Below are positions 23,610 to 32,622 of a stretch of DNA of 64,000 bases, one piece after another. Positions within the stretch are counted from its first letter, which is position 1. Each line of letters opens with the position of its first letter. Where the stretch lies: positions 1,860,001-1,924,000 of the forward strand of contig NZ_CABDUX010000001.1 in the NCBI RefSeq assembly GCF_901411515.1, written 5' to 3'. The position numbers and the translations under genes are program-made. The notes under the pieces are model-generated. The model was not told where the DNA came from. It ran no database searches and was given only the letters and a program-made list of their open reading frames with translations. The DNA is from Raoultibacter phocaeensis (GTDB lineage: Bacteria; Actinomycetota; Coriobacteriia; Coriobacteriales; Eggerthellaceae).

Positions 23610-25016
23610 TTACCTCATGAGCATGCGAAGGAGCTTGATCTTGTCGCCGAACGGGGGAACGCGCACGGGCAGTTCGAGCCAAGTGCCCTTCTTGAGCGTC
23701 GATTTGTAATGCGTGAAGCAGTCGAAGCCCACCTTGCCGTGGTAGGCTCCCATGCCCGAATTGCCGACGCCGCCAAATCCCATGTGGTTGTTCGCGAGGT
23801 GGATCACCACGTCGTTGATGGTTGCGCCGCCGAAGGGCAATTCACGGATCACGCGCTCTTGCACGTCCTTATCGTCAGAGAAGATATAGGTGGCAAGCGG
23901 TTTTTCGAACGTGCGAACGATGGCGAACGCTTCGTCGAGCGTCTGGTAGGTGATGACGGGCAGCACGGGTCCGAAGATCTCCTCGCCCATGACCGGATCG
24001 TCGAGCGTGACGCCGCGCAGGCACGTGGGTTCGATCTTGAGGGCAAGTGCCTCGCCCTGGCCGCCGAAGGCGACACTCGCATCGGGGTTGCGGTTTTCGA
24101 TAAGTCCCATCACGCGGTCGAAATGATGGCGGTTAATCATGCGCGGCCATTCGTCGCACGCGAGGATATCCTTGCCGTAGTACTGGTGAAAGCACGCGTC
24201 GAGCTGCGACACCAGGTCGTCGACTACGCTTTCGTGCACGAGGAAGTAATCGGGCGCGACGCAGGTCTGGCCCGTGTTGATGCCCTTGCCCCAGGCGATA
24301 CGCTGGGCGGCGCGCTTGATGTTCGCCGTTGCGTCGACGATGCACGGGCTCTTGCCGCCGAGTTCGAGCACGACGGGGGTGAGGTGCTTGGCGGCTGCCT
24401 CCATGACGGTGTGACCCACGTTCGGGCTGCCGGTGAAGAATATCTGGTCCCAGCGCGTCTCGAGCAGCCAATCGTTCATATCTCCCGATCCGGGGAACCC
24501 GCACACGAACTCAGGCGGGAATACGGAGGCGAGCATGTCGATCAGAAGCTCGCTCGTGGCTTTGGACGTGCGCGAGGGTTTGAGCGCAACGCAGTTGCCC
24601 GCTGCGATGGCGTCCACCATCGGCACGAGAGCGAGCTGCACGGGGTAGTTCCACGGCGAAAGCACGAGCACCACGCCCATCGGGCTCGGGTATACCTTCG
24701 ACGACGAGCGAAAATGCACGATGGGGGTAGCGACGCGGCGAGGCTTCGACCAGCGGTTGAGGTGCTTGAGGCACGTGGTGATCTCGTCGTACACCAATCC
24801 GAGTTCGGTTGCGTAGCCTTCGAAGTGCGCTTTGCCGAGATCGGCCTTGAGCGCATCGAGCACGCGCTGCTCGTTCGCCTTGAGATAGGCCTTCAGTTGC
24901 GTGAGCGCTCGGCGGCGGTACTCGATGTCGCGCGTCGCGCCTGTTGCGTAAAACGCGCGCATCCGCTCGGCCTGCGCCTGCACGTCCACCAGATTGTCGA
25001 ACTGCACCTGTCCCAT
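23610..25016 (-). CDS. Aldehyde dehydrogenase (class 3-like)
   Basis: A 468-residue NAD(P)-dependent aldehyde dehydrogenase. The catalytic glutamate lies in VVLELGGKSP and the nucleophilic cysteine in GQTCVAPDY; LSPWNYPVQLALVPMVDAIAAGNCVALKPS and FTGSPNVGHTVMEAAAKHLTPV form the cofactor-binding fold. The length and C-terminus (GGVGNSGMGAYHGKVGFDCFTHYKS) match the class 3 / fatty aldehyde dehydrogenase branch. AGGAGG precedes ATG 25016. It follows an iron-type alcohol dehydrogenase on the same strand, giving a plausible alcohol-aldehyde-acid route. Confidence 0.92.
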   Translation of the reverse strand: MGQVQFDNLVDVQAQAERMRAFYATGATRDIEYRRRALTQLKAYLKANEQRVLDALKADLGKAHFEGYATELGLVYDEITTCLKHLNRWSKPRRVATPIVHFRSSSKVYPSPMGVVLVLSPWNYPVQLALVPMVDAIAAGNCVALKPSRTSKATSELLIDMLASVFPPEFVCGFPGSGDMNDWLLETRWDQIFFTGSPNVGHTVMEAAAKHLTPVVLELGGKSPCIVDATANIKRAAQRIAWGKGINTGQTCVAPDYFLVHESVVDDLVSQLDACFHQYYGKDILACDEWPRMINRHHFDRVMGLIENRNPDASVAFGGQGEALALKIEPTCLRGVTLDDPVMGEEIFGPVLPVITYQTLDEAFAIVRTFEKPLATYIFSDDKDVQERVIRELPFGGATINDVVIHLANNHMGFGGVGNSGMGAYHGKVGFDCFTHYKSTLKKGTWLELPVRVPPFGDKIKLLRMLMR

Positions 25017-25140
25017 CGATCCTCCTGCAATCGTATCGCAGCCGCCTGATCCGAGCGGCCCTTTGCTGCGGCGCCTGCCGTCCGGGTCGCCGCCTTCGAT
25101 CCTGATATCGGCGGCGCCGTCTGCGCCCAAGCGCGTTCTG

Positions 25141-26316
25141 CTAGTATGCGGCGTTCAAAATACCTGTCGCCACATCGATCGTGATTTCGCTGTTGTTGTA
25201 AAGCGCGGCTCCGTCGTAGCGCGCCTGCTTGGCGATCGCCTCGAACTGCTCGGGCTCGACGCCGAGGTCGCGCAGCGTGATCGGCACGCCGTACTCGGCA
25301 TGGAACCGCTCGTTCATCTCGTGGAGCTTACGGGCGAACACCAAATCGCGGTTGGCGGGGTCTGCCGAGGCGTAGCTCTCTTCGTCGAGGTCGCGTAGAA
25401 GCTCGCCGTAGAGGCCTGCATGAAAGCCCTGCGAGATGTTGTAATCGACGCAGTGAGGCAGAAGCAGCATCATCGCCTGTCCGTGAGGAATGTGCGCAAG
25501 GCCGCCGAGCGAATGGCCGATGGCGTGCACGATGCCCACCATGGCGTTCGAGAACGCCGCACCTGCCATAAGACTTCCGAGCGCAAGCGACGTGCGCGCG
25601 TCGGCGTTTTTGCCGTCGGCGCATGCGGAAAACAGGTTGTCGGCGATGAGAGTGATGGCAGCGCGGGCGAACGAATCGCTCACGGGATTCTTCTGGATGG
25701 AGGTGTACGCCTCGATGGCGTGCGTGAGCGCATCCATTCCCGTCGTCGCCGTAAGCTTGGGCGGCAGAGACTGGGTGAGCACGGGGTCGAGCACGGCTAC
25801 ATGGGGCACGAGCTTATACGAGGTGAACGAGAGCTTCACGTGCTTCTCAGTATCGGCTACCACCGCGACGAGCGTAACTTCGCTGCCCGTTCCTGCCGTG
25901 GTGGGTACGGCGATGAGGGGCGGCAGGGTGCTTTGCAGGATCTCCGACCCCTGAAGCGTCGAGAAATCGACTCCCTCTGCGGAAAGCGATGCGGCGGCTC
26001 CTTTGGTGGTGTCGATCACCGAGCCTCCCCCGAGCGCGATGAAGCCGTCGCAGCCCTTTTCCCTATAGAGCGCAGCGACTTCGTTCACCACGTTCATAGA
26101 CGAATCGGGCGGAACGGTGTCGAACACCTCATAGGAAACGTTCGCGGCCTGAAGCTCGTTGAAGAGGTTGTCGGCAACGTGCAGCTGTACGAGGCCCTGA
26201 TCGGTCATGACGAGGGGCTTGGTGATTCCTTGATCGCGGAGTTCGTCGGCGATTTTTGCAAGCGAACCTTCGCCGCATACGATTTTTGTGGGACAGGAAA
26301 ACTCGAAGCCTTTCAC
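25141..26316 (-). CDS. Iron-containing alcohol dehydrogenase
   Basis: A 391-residue group III (Fe-ADH) dehydrogenase. It shows the NAD-binding GGGSVIDTTKGAAA, the family signature region GMDALTHAIEAYTS and the metal-ligand stretch GIVHAIGHSLGGLAHIPHGQAMMLLLPHCVDYN. The start is GTG 26316, with AGGAGGATACC upstream. It lies in a three-gene minus-strand unit: unknown protein (26326), this gene 9 bases later, then the aldehyde dehydrogenase 124 bases on. Substrate class (butanol, 1,3-propanediol or lactaldehyde type) is not resolvable. Confidence 0.93.
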   Translation of the reverse strand: MKGFEFSCPTKIVCGEGSLAKIADELRDQGITKPLVMTDQGLVQLHVADNLFNELQAANVSYEVFDTVPPDSSMNVVNEVAALYREKGCDGFIALGGGSVIDTTKGAAASLSAEGVDFSTLQGSEILQSTLPPLIAVPTTAGTGSEVTLVAVVADTEKHVKLSFTSYKLVPHVAVLDPVLTQSLPPKLTATTGMDALTHAIEAYTSIQKNPVSDSFARAAITLIADNLFSACADGKNADARTSLALGSLMAGAAFSNAMVGIVHAIGHSLGGLAHIPHGQAMMLLLPHCVDYNISQGFHAGLYGELLRDLDEESYASADPANRDLVFARKLHEMNERFHAEYGVPITLRDLGVEPEQFEAIAKQARYDGAALYNNSEITIDVATGILNAAY

Positions 26317-26325
26317 GGTATCCTC

Positions 26326-26841
26326 CTAGCGGGTGCTTGCGACAGGTTGGTTGCGGTAGGCGCGCCGCCAGAAGAAAAACGAACGGAGCAGCGCCGTGAA
26401 CATATAGGTGAGCGAAACGCCGGTATTGTTGGGTCCGCGTGTCGTGAAAGCGCGCTCGGCAAGGGCGTCCTGAAGCGATTTCGCGCCCGAGAAGCATTGG
26501 AAAGCGTAGTCGAGCGAGCGGAACGCAATCACGTAATCGACCGTGACTGCATCGGCATCGGCGCTTGCAAGCCCACTGCCGGGTTCGACGTCGACGGCGA
26601 TTTCGTCGAGCGGCACGCGGCGAAAGGTCCCCCGTTCGGTTTTGGTGCAGACGGAGGTGAGCCCCGCGCCCTTCACTTCGAGCATGAAGGTGTAGCCGAC
26701 GTCGAGGTAGTCGATTTCGTCTTGTACCTTATGCGAGAGATAGCGCATGTTGGTCGAGAGAAACGGAAGCATTCGAAGGAGGATGCGGACGTACAGCATC
26801 TTCGCCTTTTCGCGGAGCGTCGGTTGCGTATGCGTGGACAT
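26326..26841 (-). CDS. Conserved-looking protein of unknown function, ADH operon
   Basis: A 171-residue protein, first gene of the alcohol/aldehyde dehydrogenase unit. No family recognised. A basic, amphipathic N-terminus (LREKAKMLYVRILLRMLPFLSTNMRYLSHKVQDE) is followed by a compact alpha/beta segment (VGYTFMLEVKGAGLTSVCTKTERGTFRRVPLDEIAVDV...) whose length and pattern resemble SCP2-like lipid-carrier folds, though that is only a guess. The stop lies 9 bases before the ADH start, implying tight coupling. ATG 26841 is preferred to the ATG two codons earlier; the ribosome site is weak. Confidence 0.7.
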   Translation of the reverse strand: MSTHTQPTLREKAKMLYVRILLRMLPFLSTNMRYLSHKVQDEIDYLDVGYTFMLEVKGAGLTSVCTKTERGTFRRVPLDEIAVDVEPGSGLASADADAVTVDYVIAFRSLDYAFQCFSGAKSLQDALAERAFTTRGPNNTGVSLTYMFTALLRSFFFWRRAYRNQPVASTR

Positions 26842-27230
26842 GATCACCCAAATCCCCTTATCGGCGGTTTACGGTTTCGACGGTCGTACGGGACCGTCTG
26901 CGAAGGAGCGCTGCTTCGCGCATCCTGGCAACGAACAAATAATAGCGGGTCGAAGGCGCGCGTGCGCCCTCGTTCATCGGAAAATCACCGAGAGCCAGTT
27001 GAGTGGCTATGCCGGGTTCGAGCATGTTTTTGCCGGCAGGCCACAAGATCGGGTGCTTCTTACTCTTTCGAGGTCAGCTCCTCATACCACAGGAGTACTC
27101 CAGTTGATGTAATTCCATGACACGACGATGACGGATTGATTGCGTGTGGGTTGAGCGGGGAAAAGCGGTGCTAAGGTACCATCAACACAAATCAATCAGC
27201 ATGCAATCACGCATCAGATGGAGGTTGAAC
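26842..27230. other. Intergenic region between the ADH unit and HtrA
   Basis: About 390 bases holding the divergent starts of both units. A GACGGT/ACCGTC dyad lies near 26878 and a possible HtrA promoter TTGAGC (27151-27156) with TAAGGT (27172-27177). No gene is supported. Confidence 0.4.
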
Positions 27231-28679
27231 ATGGACAATACGAACGGCAGCGGCGCGCCGGTTCCCCCGCCTTCAGGCGATAACCGCTATGCCGCACCGA
27301 CTCAGCCGACGCAACCCGGCCAGTCGGTTCCGCCGGCGCAGCACGCGCAGCATTCCCAGCAGACATACTATCAGCAGCCCGCTTACCAGGCGCCGTCTTC
27401 GCAGGCTTCCTCACCGGCGAAGAAATCGAGCGGTCCGAAGACGTTCCTGCTCGCGTTTGCGGGCGCCGCGCTCGCGTGCATCATCGCGCTGTCGGGCTTC
27501 GGCATCTACAACGCCATGAGCGATAGCGGATCTTCGAGCGATTCGGGTTCGTCGACGATTATCGGCTCGAGCGGCAACGGCGGCGTCGATGCCGCCGACA
27601 ACGATGCCACGCTTGCCGAGGCGGTCGCTCAGAAAGCGCTTCCTTCGGTTGTGGCCATCGACGTGTACACGAGCCAGTCAGCTGGCGGCATGTACGGCTA
27701 CGGTATGGGCTCCGGCTCCGATTCGAGCTCGCTGACACAGTCCTCGCTCGGCAGCGGCGTCGTGCTTTCCGAAGATGGTTACATTGTCACGAACTACCAC
27801 GTCGTCGAGGGTGGCGAGGCGTTCAAGGTGACCATCGAGGGTGAGCAATACGACGCTGAGGTCGTGGGCACCGATCCGAGCTCCGACCTTGCGGTTATCA
27901 AGGCAGATGCAACAGGCTTGACCCCGATCGAGATCGGCGATTCGTCCGACCTGATCATCGGCGAGTGGGTTATGACCATCGGTAGCCCCTTCGGCCTTGA
28001 GCAGTCGGTTGCAACCGGTATCGTTTCGGCTACGAGCCGCTCCCAGATCATGAACTCGCAGACCGACGGCTCCACGATGATCTACGCGAACCTGATCCAG
28101 ACCGACGCGGCTATCAACCCCGGTAACTCCGGCGGCGCGCTCGTCGACGCGGACGGCAAGCTCATCGGCATCAACACGCTTATCACGTCGTACTCGGGCA
28201 ACTACTCGGGCGTCGGCTTCGCAATCCCGGTGAACTACGCGGTCAACATCGCGCAGCAGATCATCGACGGCAAGACCCCGACCCATGCGCAGCTCGGCGT
28301 TTCGCTCTCCACCGTGAACGAGCAGATCGCCAAGCGCTACGGCCTTGCGGTGAACGAGGGCGCCTACGTCGCCAACGTGAGCGAAGGCAGCGGCGCGGCC
28401 GAGGCTGGCATCGAGGTGGGCGACATCATCACCAAGTTCAACGGCACGACCGTAACGTCCGCCGACGAGCTGATGCTCCAGATCCGCGCACTGAATCCTG
28501 GCGATAAAGCCGAGGTTGAGATCAACCGCAACGGTCAGAACGAGACGCTTGAGGTAACGCTCGGTTCCGACGAAAGCTCGCAGGCTGCGACGCAGCAGCA
28601 GAGCCAGCAGAACCCGCTGAGCGAGCTCTTCGGCGGCGGCAACGGCTCCAACTCCGGCAACAACGGACTGAGCTCGTAG
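27231..28679 (+). CDS. HtrA/DegP-type serine protease
   Basis: A 482-residue envelope quality-control protease. A ~70-residue Pro/Gln-rich cytosolic N-terminus is followed by one membrane span (71-92), a Ser/Gly linker, a trypsin-like domain with catalytic His190 (VTNYHVVEGG), Asp219 (DPSSDLAVI) and Ser300 (NPGNSGGALV), and one PDZ domain (about 355-445, LGVSLSTVNEQIAKRYGLAVNEGAYVANVSEGSGAAEAGIEVGDII). The tail is Gln/Gly/Asn-rich. ATG 27231 follows GGAGG. It probably degrades misfolded or signal-marked proteins outside the membrane. The strong terminator just downstream makes it monocistronic. Confidence 0.95.
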   Translation: MDNTNGSGAPVPPPSGDNRYAAPTQPTQPGQSVPPAQHAQHSQQTYYQQPAYQAPSSQASSPAKKSSGPKTFLLAFAGAALACIIALSGFGIYNAMSDSGSSSDSGSSTIIGSSGNGGVDAADNDATLAEAVAQKALPSVVAIDVYTSQSAGGMYGYGMGSGSDSSSLTQSSLGSGVVLSEDGYIVTNYHVVEGGEAFKVTIEGEQYDAEVVGTDPSSDLAVIKADATGLTPIEIGDSSDLIIGEWVMTIGSPFGLEQSVATGIVSATSRSQIMNSQTDGSTMIYANLIQTDAAINPGNSGGALVDADGKLIGINTLITSYSGNYSGVGFAIPVNYAVNIAQQIIDGKTPTHAQLGVSLSTVNEQIAKRYGLAVNEGAYVANVSEGSGAAEAGIEVGDIITKFNGTTVTSADELMLQIRALNPGDKAEVEINRNGQNETLEVTLGSDESSQAATQQQSQQNPLSELFGGGNGSNSGNNGLSS

Positions 28680-28701
28680 CATAGCGTCACCGAGGTTTCA
28701 G

Positions 28702-28732
28702 AAGGCCGCGCCGATTCCGGTGCGGCCTTTTT
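28702..28732 (+). terminator. Strong intrinsic terminator of HtrA
   Basis: Twelve-base-pair stem (28702-28713 with 28718-28729, one G-T pair) with a 4-base loop, followed by five T. The arms read AAGGCC...GGCCTT. Confidence 0.92.
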
Positions 28733-28988
28733 GTATGAGTGCCACTGTCGGTTGCCTGGCTTATCCTCTGCACCGCCGATGCGAGCGCTGGCCACCGCTA
28801 ACCACGGATCTCATAGCAACGCACTACGTCGATGCGAGTAAGCGTTCAACCGAGAACGGTAGTTTCAAAACGACCGATCGGATAGGCACGAGGATACGGG
28901 CATTCGCGCCGGGCATTCATGCGACAGCAGCGATCCTCGGTACTCGAGGAAATCGTTGGTGCTCGATTCTGAAGTAGTCGCAGGTTTT
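28733..28988. other. Intergenic stretch upstream of element E1
   Basis: About 250 bases with no gene I can support. A short dyad TCCTCG/CGAGGA lies near 28932. Nothing else stands out. Confidence 0.4.
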
Positions 28989-29129
28989 TACGGTTTGGTA
29001 AATTGAGTAGTACGTTTTATTGAGTATACCGCGCAGGATTACTTCCAAAATCCCTGTTCGCGAAAAAGTGTCAAGGCTTTTTGACCGAAGTTGGCTTGCG
29101 TGGAATCTGTTACATTTTACCAAACCGTA
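28989..29129. repeat. 141-bp inverted-repeat element (E1)
   Basis: Perfect 14-base inverted arms TACGGTTTGGTAAA (28989-29002) and TTTACCAAACCGTA (29116-29129) enclose AT-richer DNA with an internal hairpin GTCAA/TTGAC. The IS element inserted at its right boundary: the last base of the arm is the first base of the IS target duplication. Its length equals that of the element at 52425-52565. Confidence 0.6.
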
Positions 29130-29136
29130 CATTCTT

Positions 29137-30273
29137 GGCTGTGTTAGACCACTGTTGACAAGAACACTTGTACCAAAAAGGCTCTCCAACTATACTGAAA
29201 GTTATCAGACGACCAGTAAGGAGAAGAGCCTATGCTTGAGATTCTACACCAACTTTTGCCCCAGCTAACCCGCGCTGAGAAAATCGAGATGCTCGCCCAC
29301 CTAAAAGAAGCCATTGCCGAAGAGCTGATCGTTAGCTCTGAAGGCAACGGACCTTCCGTTTGTCCGCACTGCGGCTGTGCGCGCTTCACCAAGAAGGGCC
29401 ATGGCCGCTCAAGAGAACAACGATGGCTTTGCGGCGGCTGTGCGCGGACCTTTTCCGGTGCGACCAAAGGACTGCTGGCAAACTCGAAGCTCAGCGGAGG
29501 GGCGTGGATGAGCTTTGCCGCATGCATGGTGGATGCATTGAGTCTTCGGGAGTCTGCCAAGCGTTGCAATACCTGCCTTTCCACCGCCTGGTTCATGCGC
29601 CACCGCCTTTGTGAGGTGATGGCGAAAAGACTCATGCCTTTTCGTGTCGGGAAAGGGTCAACCTGCCAGATCGATGAAACCATAGTCAATGAGAATCTCT
29701 CGGGGAACTGGACCAGATCAGGGTCTGTTTCGCTACCGAGAAAACCCCATAAGCGGGGGAACGCCATACATGTTTCGGGGTCGTCCAGGGAAAGGATCAG
29801 CATCTTAACCGGCATCAGTGACCGGGGAGACTGCTTCTGCGAGGTGTGCTGTCGGGGCAAATCGAGCATCGAAGATATCGAGGCGCTCCTAAAGGGCAAG
29901 GTCGAAAAAGGGGCCATCGTATCAAGTGACTGGGATGCAGCTTACCCCAAAGCCTTGGCATCGATCGGTGCGGGGCATAGGCGTTATTGCACATCATCGG
30001 GTAAGGGGTATAAGATCAACATGGTCAATGCTCTCCATTCACGCTTGAGGGATTTCCTATTCCCGTTCAAAGGTGTTTCCACAAGGCGCCTTAAACATTA
30101 CCTTGACTGGTTTTGCTACGTTGAGCAATTCAGGAAAAGCGATGCTGACCGTCGTGAGGTGCTGTACTCAAATGCCATAAGCGGAACATACGAGACGACC
30201 AGAAGGAACTATCCTTCAACTCCGTTTCCCTTCGGAGAGTACTGGAATATGTCAACAGTGGTCTAACACAGCC
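29137..30273 (+). mobile_element. Intact IS1595-family insertion sequence
   Basis: A 1137-bp element with perfect 24-base terminal inverted repeats at 29137-29160 and 30250-30273 (outer bases GGCTGTGTTAGACC / GGTCTAACACAGCC). It is flanked by an 8-base direct duplication ACATTCTT at 29129-29136 and 30274-30281, the duplication size expected for IS1595. One full-length transposase is present. Perfect ends and duplication indicate recent insertion. Confidence 0.95.
29232..30266 (+). CDS. IS1595-family transposase (ISXO2-like)
   Basis: A 344-residue transposase. The N-terminal zinc ribbon (CPHCGCARFTKKG...RWLCGGCARTF, four cysteines) is typical of IS1595 proteins, followed by a DDE-type catalytic domain with CQIDETIV and VSSDWDAAYPKAL carrying the acidic residues and a late HSRLRDFLFPFKGVSTRRLKHYLDWF segment. 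AAGGAG precedes ATG 29232. The reading frame ends inside the right inverted repeat. No truncation or frameshift is seen, so it is probably active. Confidence 0.95.
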   Translation: MLEILHQLLPQLTRAEKIEMLAHLKEAIAEELIVSSEGNGPSVCPHCGCARFTKKGHGRSREQRWLCGGCARTFSGATKGLLANSKLSGGAWMSFAACMVDALSLRESAKRCNTCLSTAWFMRHRLCEVMAKRLMPFRVGKGSTCQIDETIVNENLSGNWTRSGSVSLPRKPHKRGNAIHVSGSSRERISILTGISDRGDCFCEVCCRGKSSIEDIEALLKGKVEKGAIVSSDWDAAYPKALASIGAGHRRYCTSSGKGYKINMVNALHSRLRDFLFPFKGVSTRRLKHYLDWFCYVEQFRKSDADRREVLYSNAISGTYETTRRNYPSTPFPFGEYWNMSTVV

Positions 30274-30396
30274 ACATTCTTGCACCTGCCTTGGTTTTCA
30301 CCACCAAACGCCGCACGTGTTTCCTCGTTTGCTCATTACGTGAAAAGCCCCAGATTGGCGGCGCTCCCTCGCGCGGCTCCGCTGTTTTTCGGTTAC

Positions 30397-30460
30397 TATA
30401 GTCGCGGCGAATGCACGTCGGGATCGCTCATGCGGCATCGTGCCGCTTCGGCTCCCGACG
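30397..30460 (+). promoter_or_regulatory. pyrH promoter and leader hairpin
   Basis: A TATAGT hexamer (30397-30402) is followed by a nested hairpin: outer arms CGTCGGGA (30416-30423) / TCCCGACG (30453-30460), inner arms GCGGCA (30432-30437) / TGCCGC (30441-30446). It would form in the 5' leader of the pyrH transcript and could be an attenuator or stabiliser. Confidence 0.5.
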
Positions 30461-30493
30461 CTTTCATATCAAGGCGATGAGAAAGGTCGATGT

Positions 30494-31210
30494 ATGTCTG
30501 GTGGCTACAAGTACAAGCGCGTCCTCTTGAAACTGTCCGGCGAGGCTTTGGCGGGGGATGCGGGTTACGGCATCGATCCGAAGGTCGTCGAGGACCTGGC
30601 CGTCCAGATCAAGGACATCGTAAACGACGGCATCGAGCTCGCCGTGGTCGTGGGCGGCGGCAACATCTTCCGCGGCATGGCGGCAAGCGCCGAAGGCATG
30701 GAGCGCGCCCAGGCAGACTACATCGGCATGCTCGCCACCGTCATGAATGCGCTCGCTTTGCAAGACGCGTTTGAGCGCCATGGCGTGTACTCGCGTGTGC
30801 AAAGCGCCATCACCATGCAGGAAATCTCCGAGCCCTACATCCGCCGTCGCGCCATCCGCCATCTCGAGAAGGGCCGCGTAGTCATTCTCGCCGCCGGCAC
30901 GGGCAACCCGTACTTCACCACCGATACCACCGCTGCGCTGCGCGCCTGCGAGATTGATGCCGAATGCCTGCTCAAGGCCACAAAGGTCGACGGCGTATAC
31001 GACAGCGATCCGCGCACCAACCCCGATGCCAAGAAGTTCGACAAGATCAGCTACCTCGACGTGCTTTCAATGGGGCTTAACGTCATGGATTCCACGGCCA
31101 CGTCTTTGTGCATGGACAACGACCTGCCCATGATCGTGTTCGATCTCACCGTTCCGGGCAATATTGCGCGGGCTCTCAAGGGCGAAAACGTCGGAACCAC
31201 GGTACAATAG
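30494..31210 (+). CDS. pyrH: UMP kinase
   Basis: A 238-residue cytosolic enzyme that phosphorylates UMP to UDP in pyrimidine nucleotide synthesis. It belongs to the amino acid kinase fold: [20 protein letters not shown] at the N-terminus, [35 protein letters not shown] and the C-terminal [21 protein letters not shown]. Length is standard. GAAAGG precedes ATG 30494. It opens the block pyrH-frr-uppS-cdsA-dxr. The rpsB-tsf pair that lies upstream in many bacteria is not here; an IS element and HtrA are found instead. Confidence 0.97.
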   Translation: MSGGYKYKRVLLKLSGEALAGDAGYGIDPKVVEDLAVQIKDIVNDGIELAVVVGGGNIFRGMAASAEGMERAQADYIGMLATVMNALALQDAFERHGVYSRVQSAITMQEISEPYIRRRAIRHLEKGRVVILAAGTGNPYFTTDTTAALRACEIDAECLLKATKVDGVYDSDPRTNPDAKKFDKISYLDVLSMGLNVMDSTATSLCMDNDLPMIVFDLTVPGNIARALKGENVGTTVQ

Positions 31211-31279
31211 CGTAAGCACGCTCTGCGCCGATGCGGGAAGCGGCGCCCACTGCAAGGATCGGTTGAAAGGAACTGCAAG

Positions 31280-31837
31280 ATGGTTGACGATATTATGATG
31301 CAAGCCGAAGAGCGGATGGCAAAGGCCCTCGATTCGCTCGGAACCAACTTCGCAGCGGTTCGCACCGGACGCGCAAACGCGATGGTGCTCGATCGCATCA
31401 AGGTCGATTACTATGGGGTTCCGACGCCGATCAACCAGATGGCCGCCGTGAAAACCCCCGATGCCCACATGCTCGTGATCGAGCCGTGGGACAAATCAAC
31501 GCTTACGACCATCGAGCAGGCCATCCAGCAGAGCGATCTGGGCGTGCAGCCTTCTAACGACGGCTCGGTCATCCGCCTGCCGTTTCCCGCTCTTACCGAG
31601 GAGCGCCGCCGCGAGCTCGTGAAGCAGTGCAAGAACTACGCTGAAGAAGCGCGCGTGGCCGTTCGCAACGCGCGTCGCGATGCGAACACCGCGATCGAGA
31701 AGCTCAAGAAGGATTCCGAGATTTCCGAAGACGATGCGAAGCGCGCTGAAACCGAAAGCCAGAAGCTCACCGATTCTTATGTCGCCCAGATCGAAGAGGC
31801 GTTCAAGAAAAAAGAAGCCGAAGTCATGGAAATCTAG
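31280..31837 (+). CDS. frr: Ribosome recycling factor
   Basis: A 185-residue factor that, with EF-G, splits the post-termination ribosome. Hallmarks are the N-terminal helix ERMAKALDSLGTNFAAVRTGRANAMVLDRIKVDYYGVPTPINQMAAV and the C-terminal EERRRELVKQCKNYAEEARVAVRNARRDANTAIEKLKKD. GAAAGGAACTGCAAG precedes ATG 31280. It is 69 bases after pyrH and probably in one transcript with it. Confidence 0.97.
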   Translation: MVDDIMMQAEERMAKALDSLGTNFAAVRTGRANAMVLDRIKVDYYGVPTPINQMAAVKTPDAHMLVIEPWDKSTLTTIEQAIQQSDLGVQPSNDGSVIRLPFPALTEERRRELVKQCKNYAEEARVAVRNARRDANTAIEKLKKDSEISEDDAKRAETESQKLTDSYVAQIEEAFKKKEAEVMEI

Positions 31838-31842
31838 GCTCC

Positions 31843-32622
31843 GTGAGAAAACCGCTTGAAGACATATTCCCGAATCCGCCGGCCGAACTCGATCCCCAGA
31901 GGGTCGATGCGAGCCGGATCCCTGCGCACGTCGCCGTTATCATGGACGGCAACGGCAGGTGGGCGAAAAAGCGGGCGCTCAACCGGCTGAAAGGGCATGC
32001 TGCGGGCATCGAGGCGGTGCGCGAGACCATCCGCGCTGCAAACGATATCGGCGTGAAGTACCTCACCATCTACTCGTTTTCCACGGAGAACTGGAAGCGC
32101 CCCGAAGAAGAAGTCGTCGGCCTCATGGACTTGTTCGCGCAAACGATGCTCGCCGAAGTCGACGAGCTGCACGAAGAGCACGTGCGGGTCATGACCATCG
32201 GCAGAACGGGCGCGCTTCCGAAGAAGACGCGCGATGCGTTCGACGAGGCGTGGGAGAAAACCAAGAACAACAGCGGCATGACGCTTGTGGTGGCCATCAA
32301 CTACGGAGGCCGCAATGAGATCGTCGACGGCATCAACGCCTACATGGATGCGGCGCACGAGGCGCTCGCCCGGGGCGAGAAGCCGATGCCGCTTTCGGAA
32401 GACACGTTCGGCGACTACCTGTACACGGCCGACATCCCGGATCCCGACCTGCTCATTCGCACGAGCGGCGAGATGCGCGTGTCGAATTTCCTTTTGTGGC
32501 AGATCGCATACACGGAATTCTACTGCACCGAGGTGCTCTGGCCCGATTTCGACCGGTACGAGTTTTTGCGGGCGCTCCTCGATTACCAGGGAAGGGACCG
32601 CCGGTTCGGGGCGGTGGGGTAA
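31843..32622 (+). CDS. uppS: Isoprenyl transferase (undecaprenyl diphosphate synthase)
   Basis: A 259-residue cis-prenyltransferase that makes the polyprenyl carrier for cell-wall synthesis. The diagnostic HVAVIMDGNGRWAKKRALNRLKGHAAG holds the catalytic Asp and pyrophosphate-binding Arg, followed by LTIYSFSTENWKRP and the C-terminal DLLIRTSGEMRVSNFLLWQIAYTEFYCTEVLWPDF. GTG 31843 is the start, 5 bases past frr; the ribosome site is weak, consistent with coupling. The stop abuts the cdsA start codon. Confidence 0.95.
   Translation: MRKPLEDIFPNPPAELDPQRVDASRIPAHVAVIMDGNGRWAKKRALNRLKGHAAGIEAVRETIRAANDIGVKYLTIYSFSTENWKRPEEEVVGLMDLFAQTMLAEVDELHEEHVRVMTIGRTGALPKKTRDAFDEAWEKTKNNSGMTLVVAINYGGRNEIVDGINAYMDAAHEALARGEKPMPLSEDTFGDYLYTADIPDPDLLIRTSGEMRVSNFLLWQIAYTEFYCTEVLWPDFDRYEFLRALLDYQGRDRRFGAVG

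Noticed and set aside
28989-29129. Invertible promoter switch
   Set aside because: Inverted arms are present, but there is no recombinase nearby and no outward promoter that inversion would redirect.
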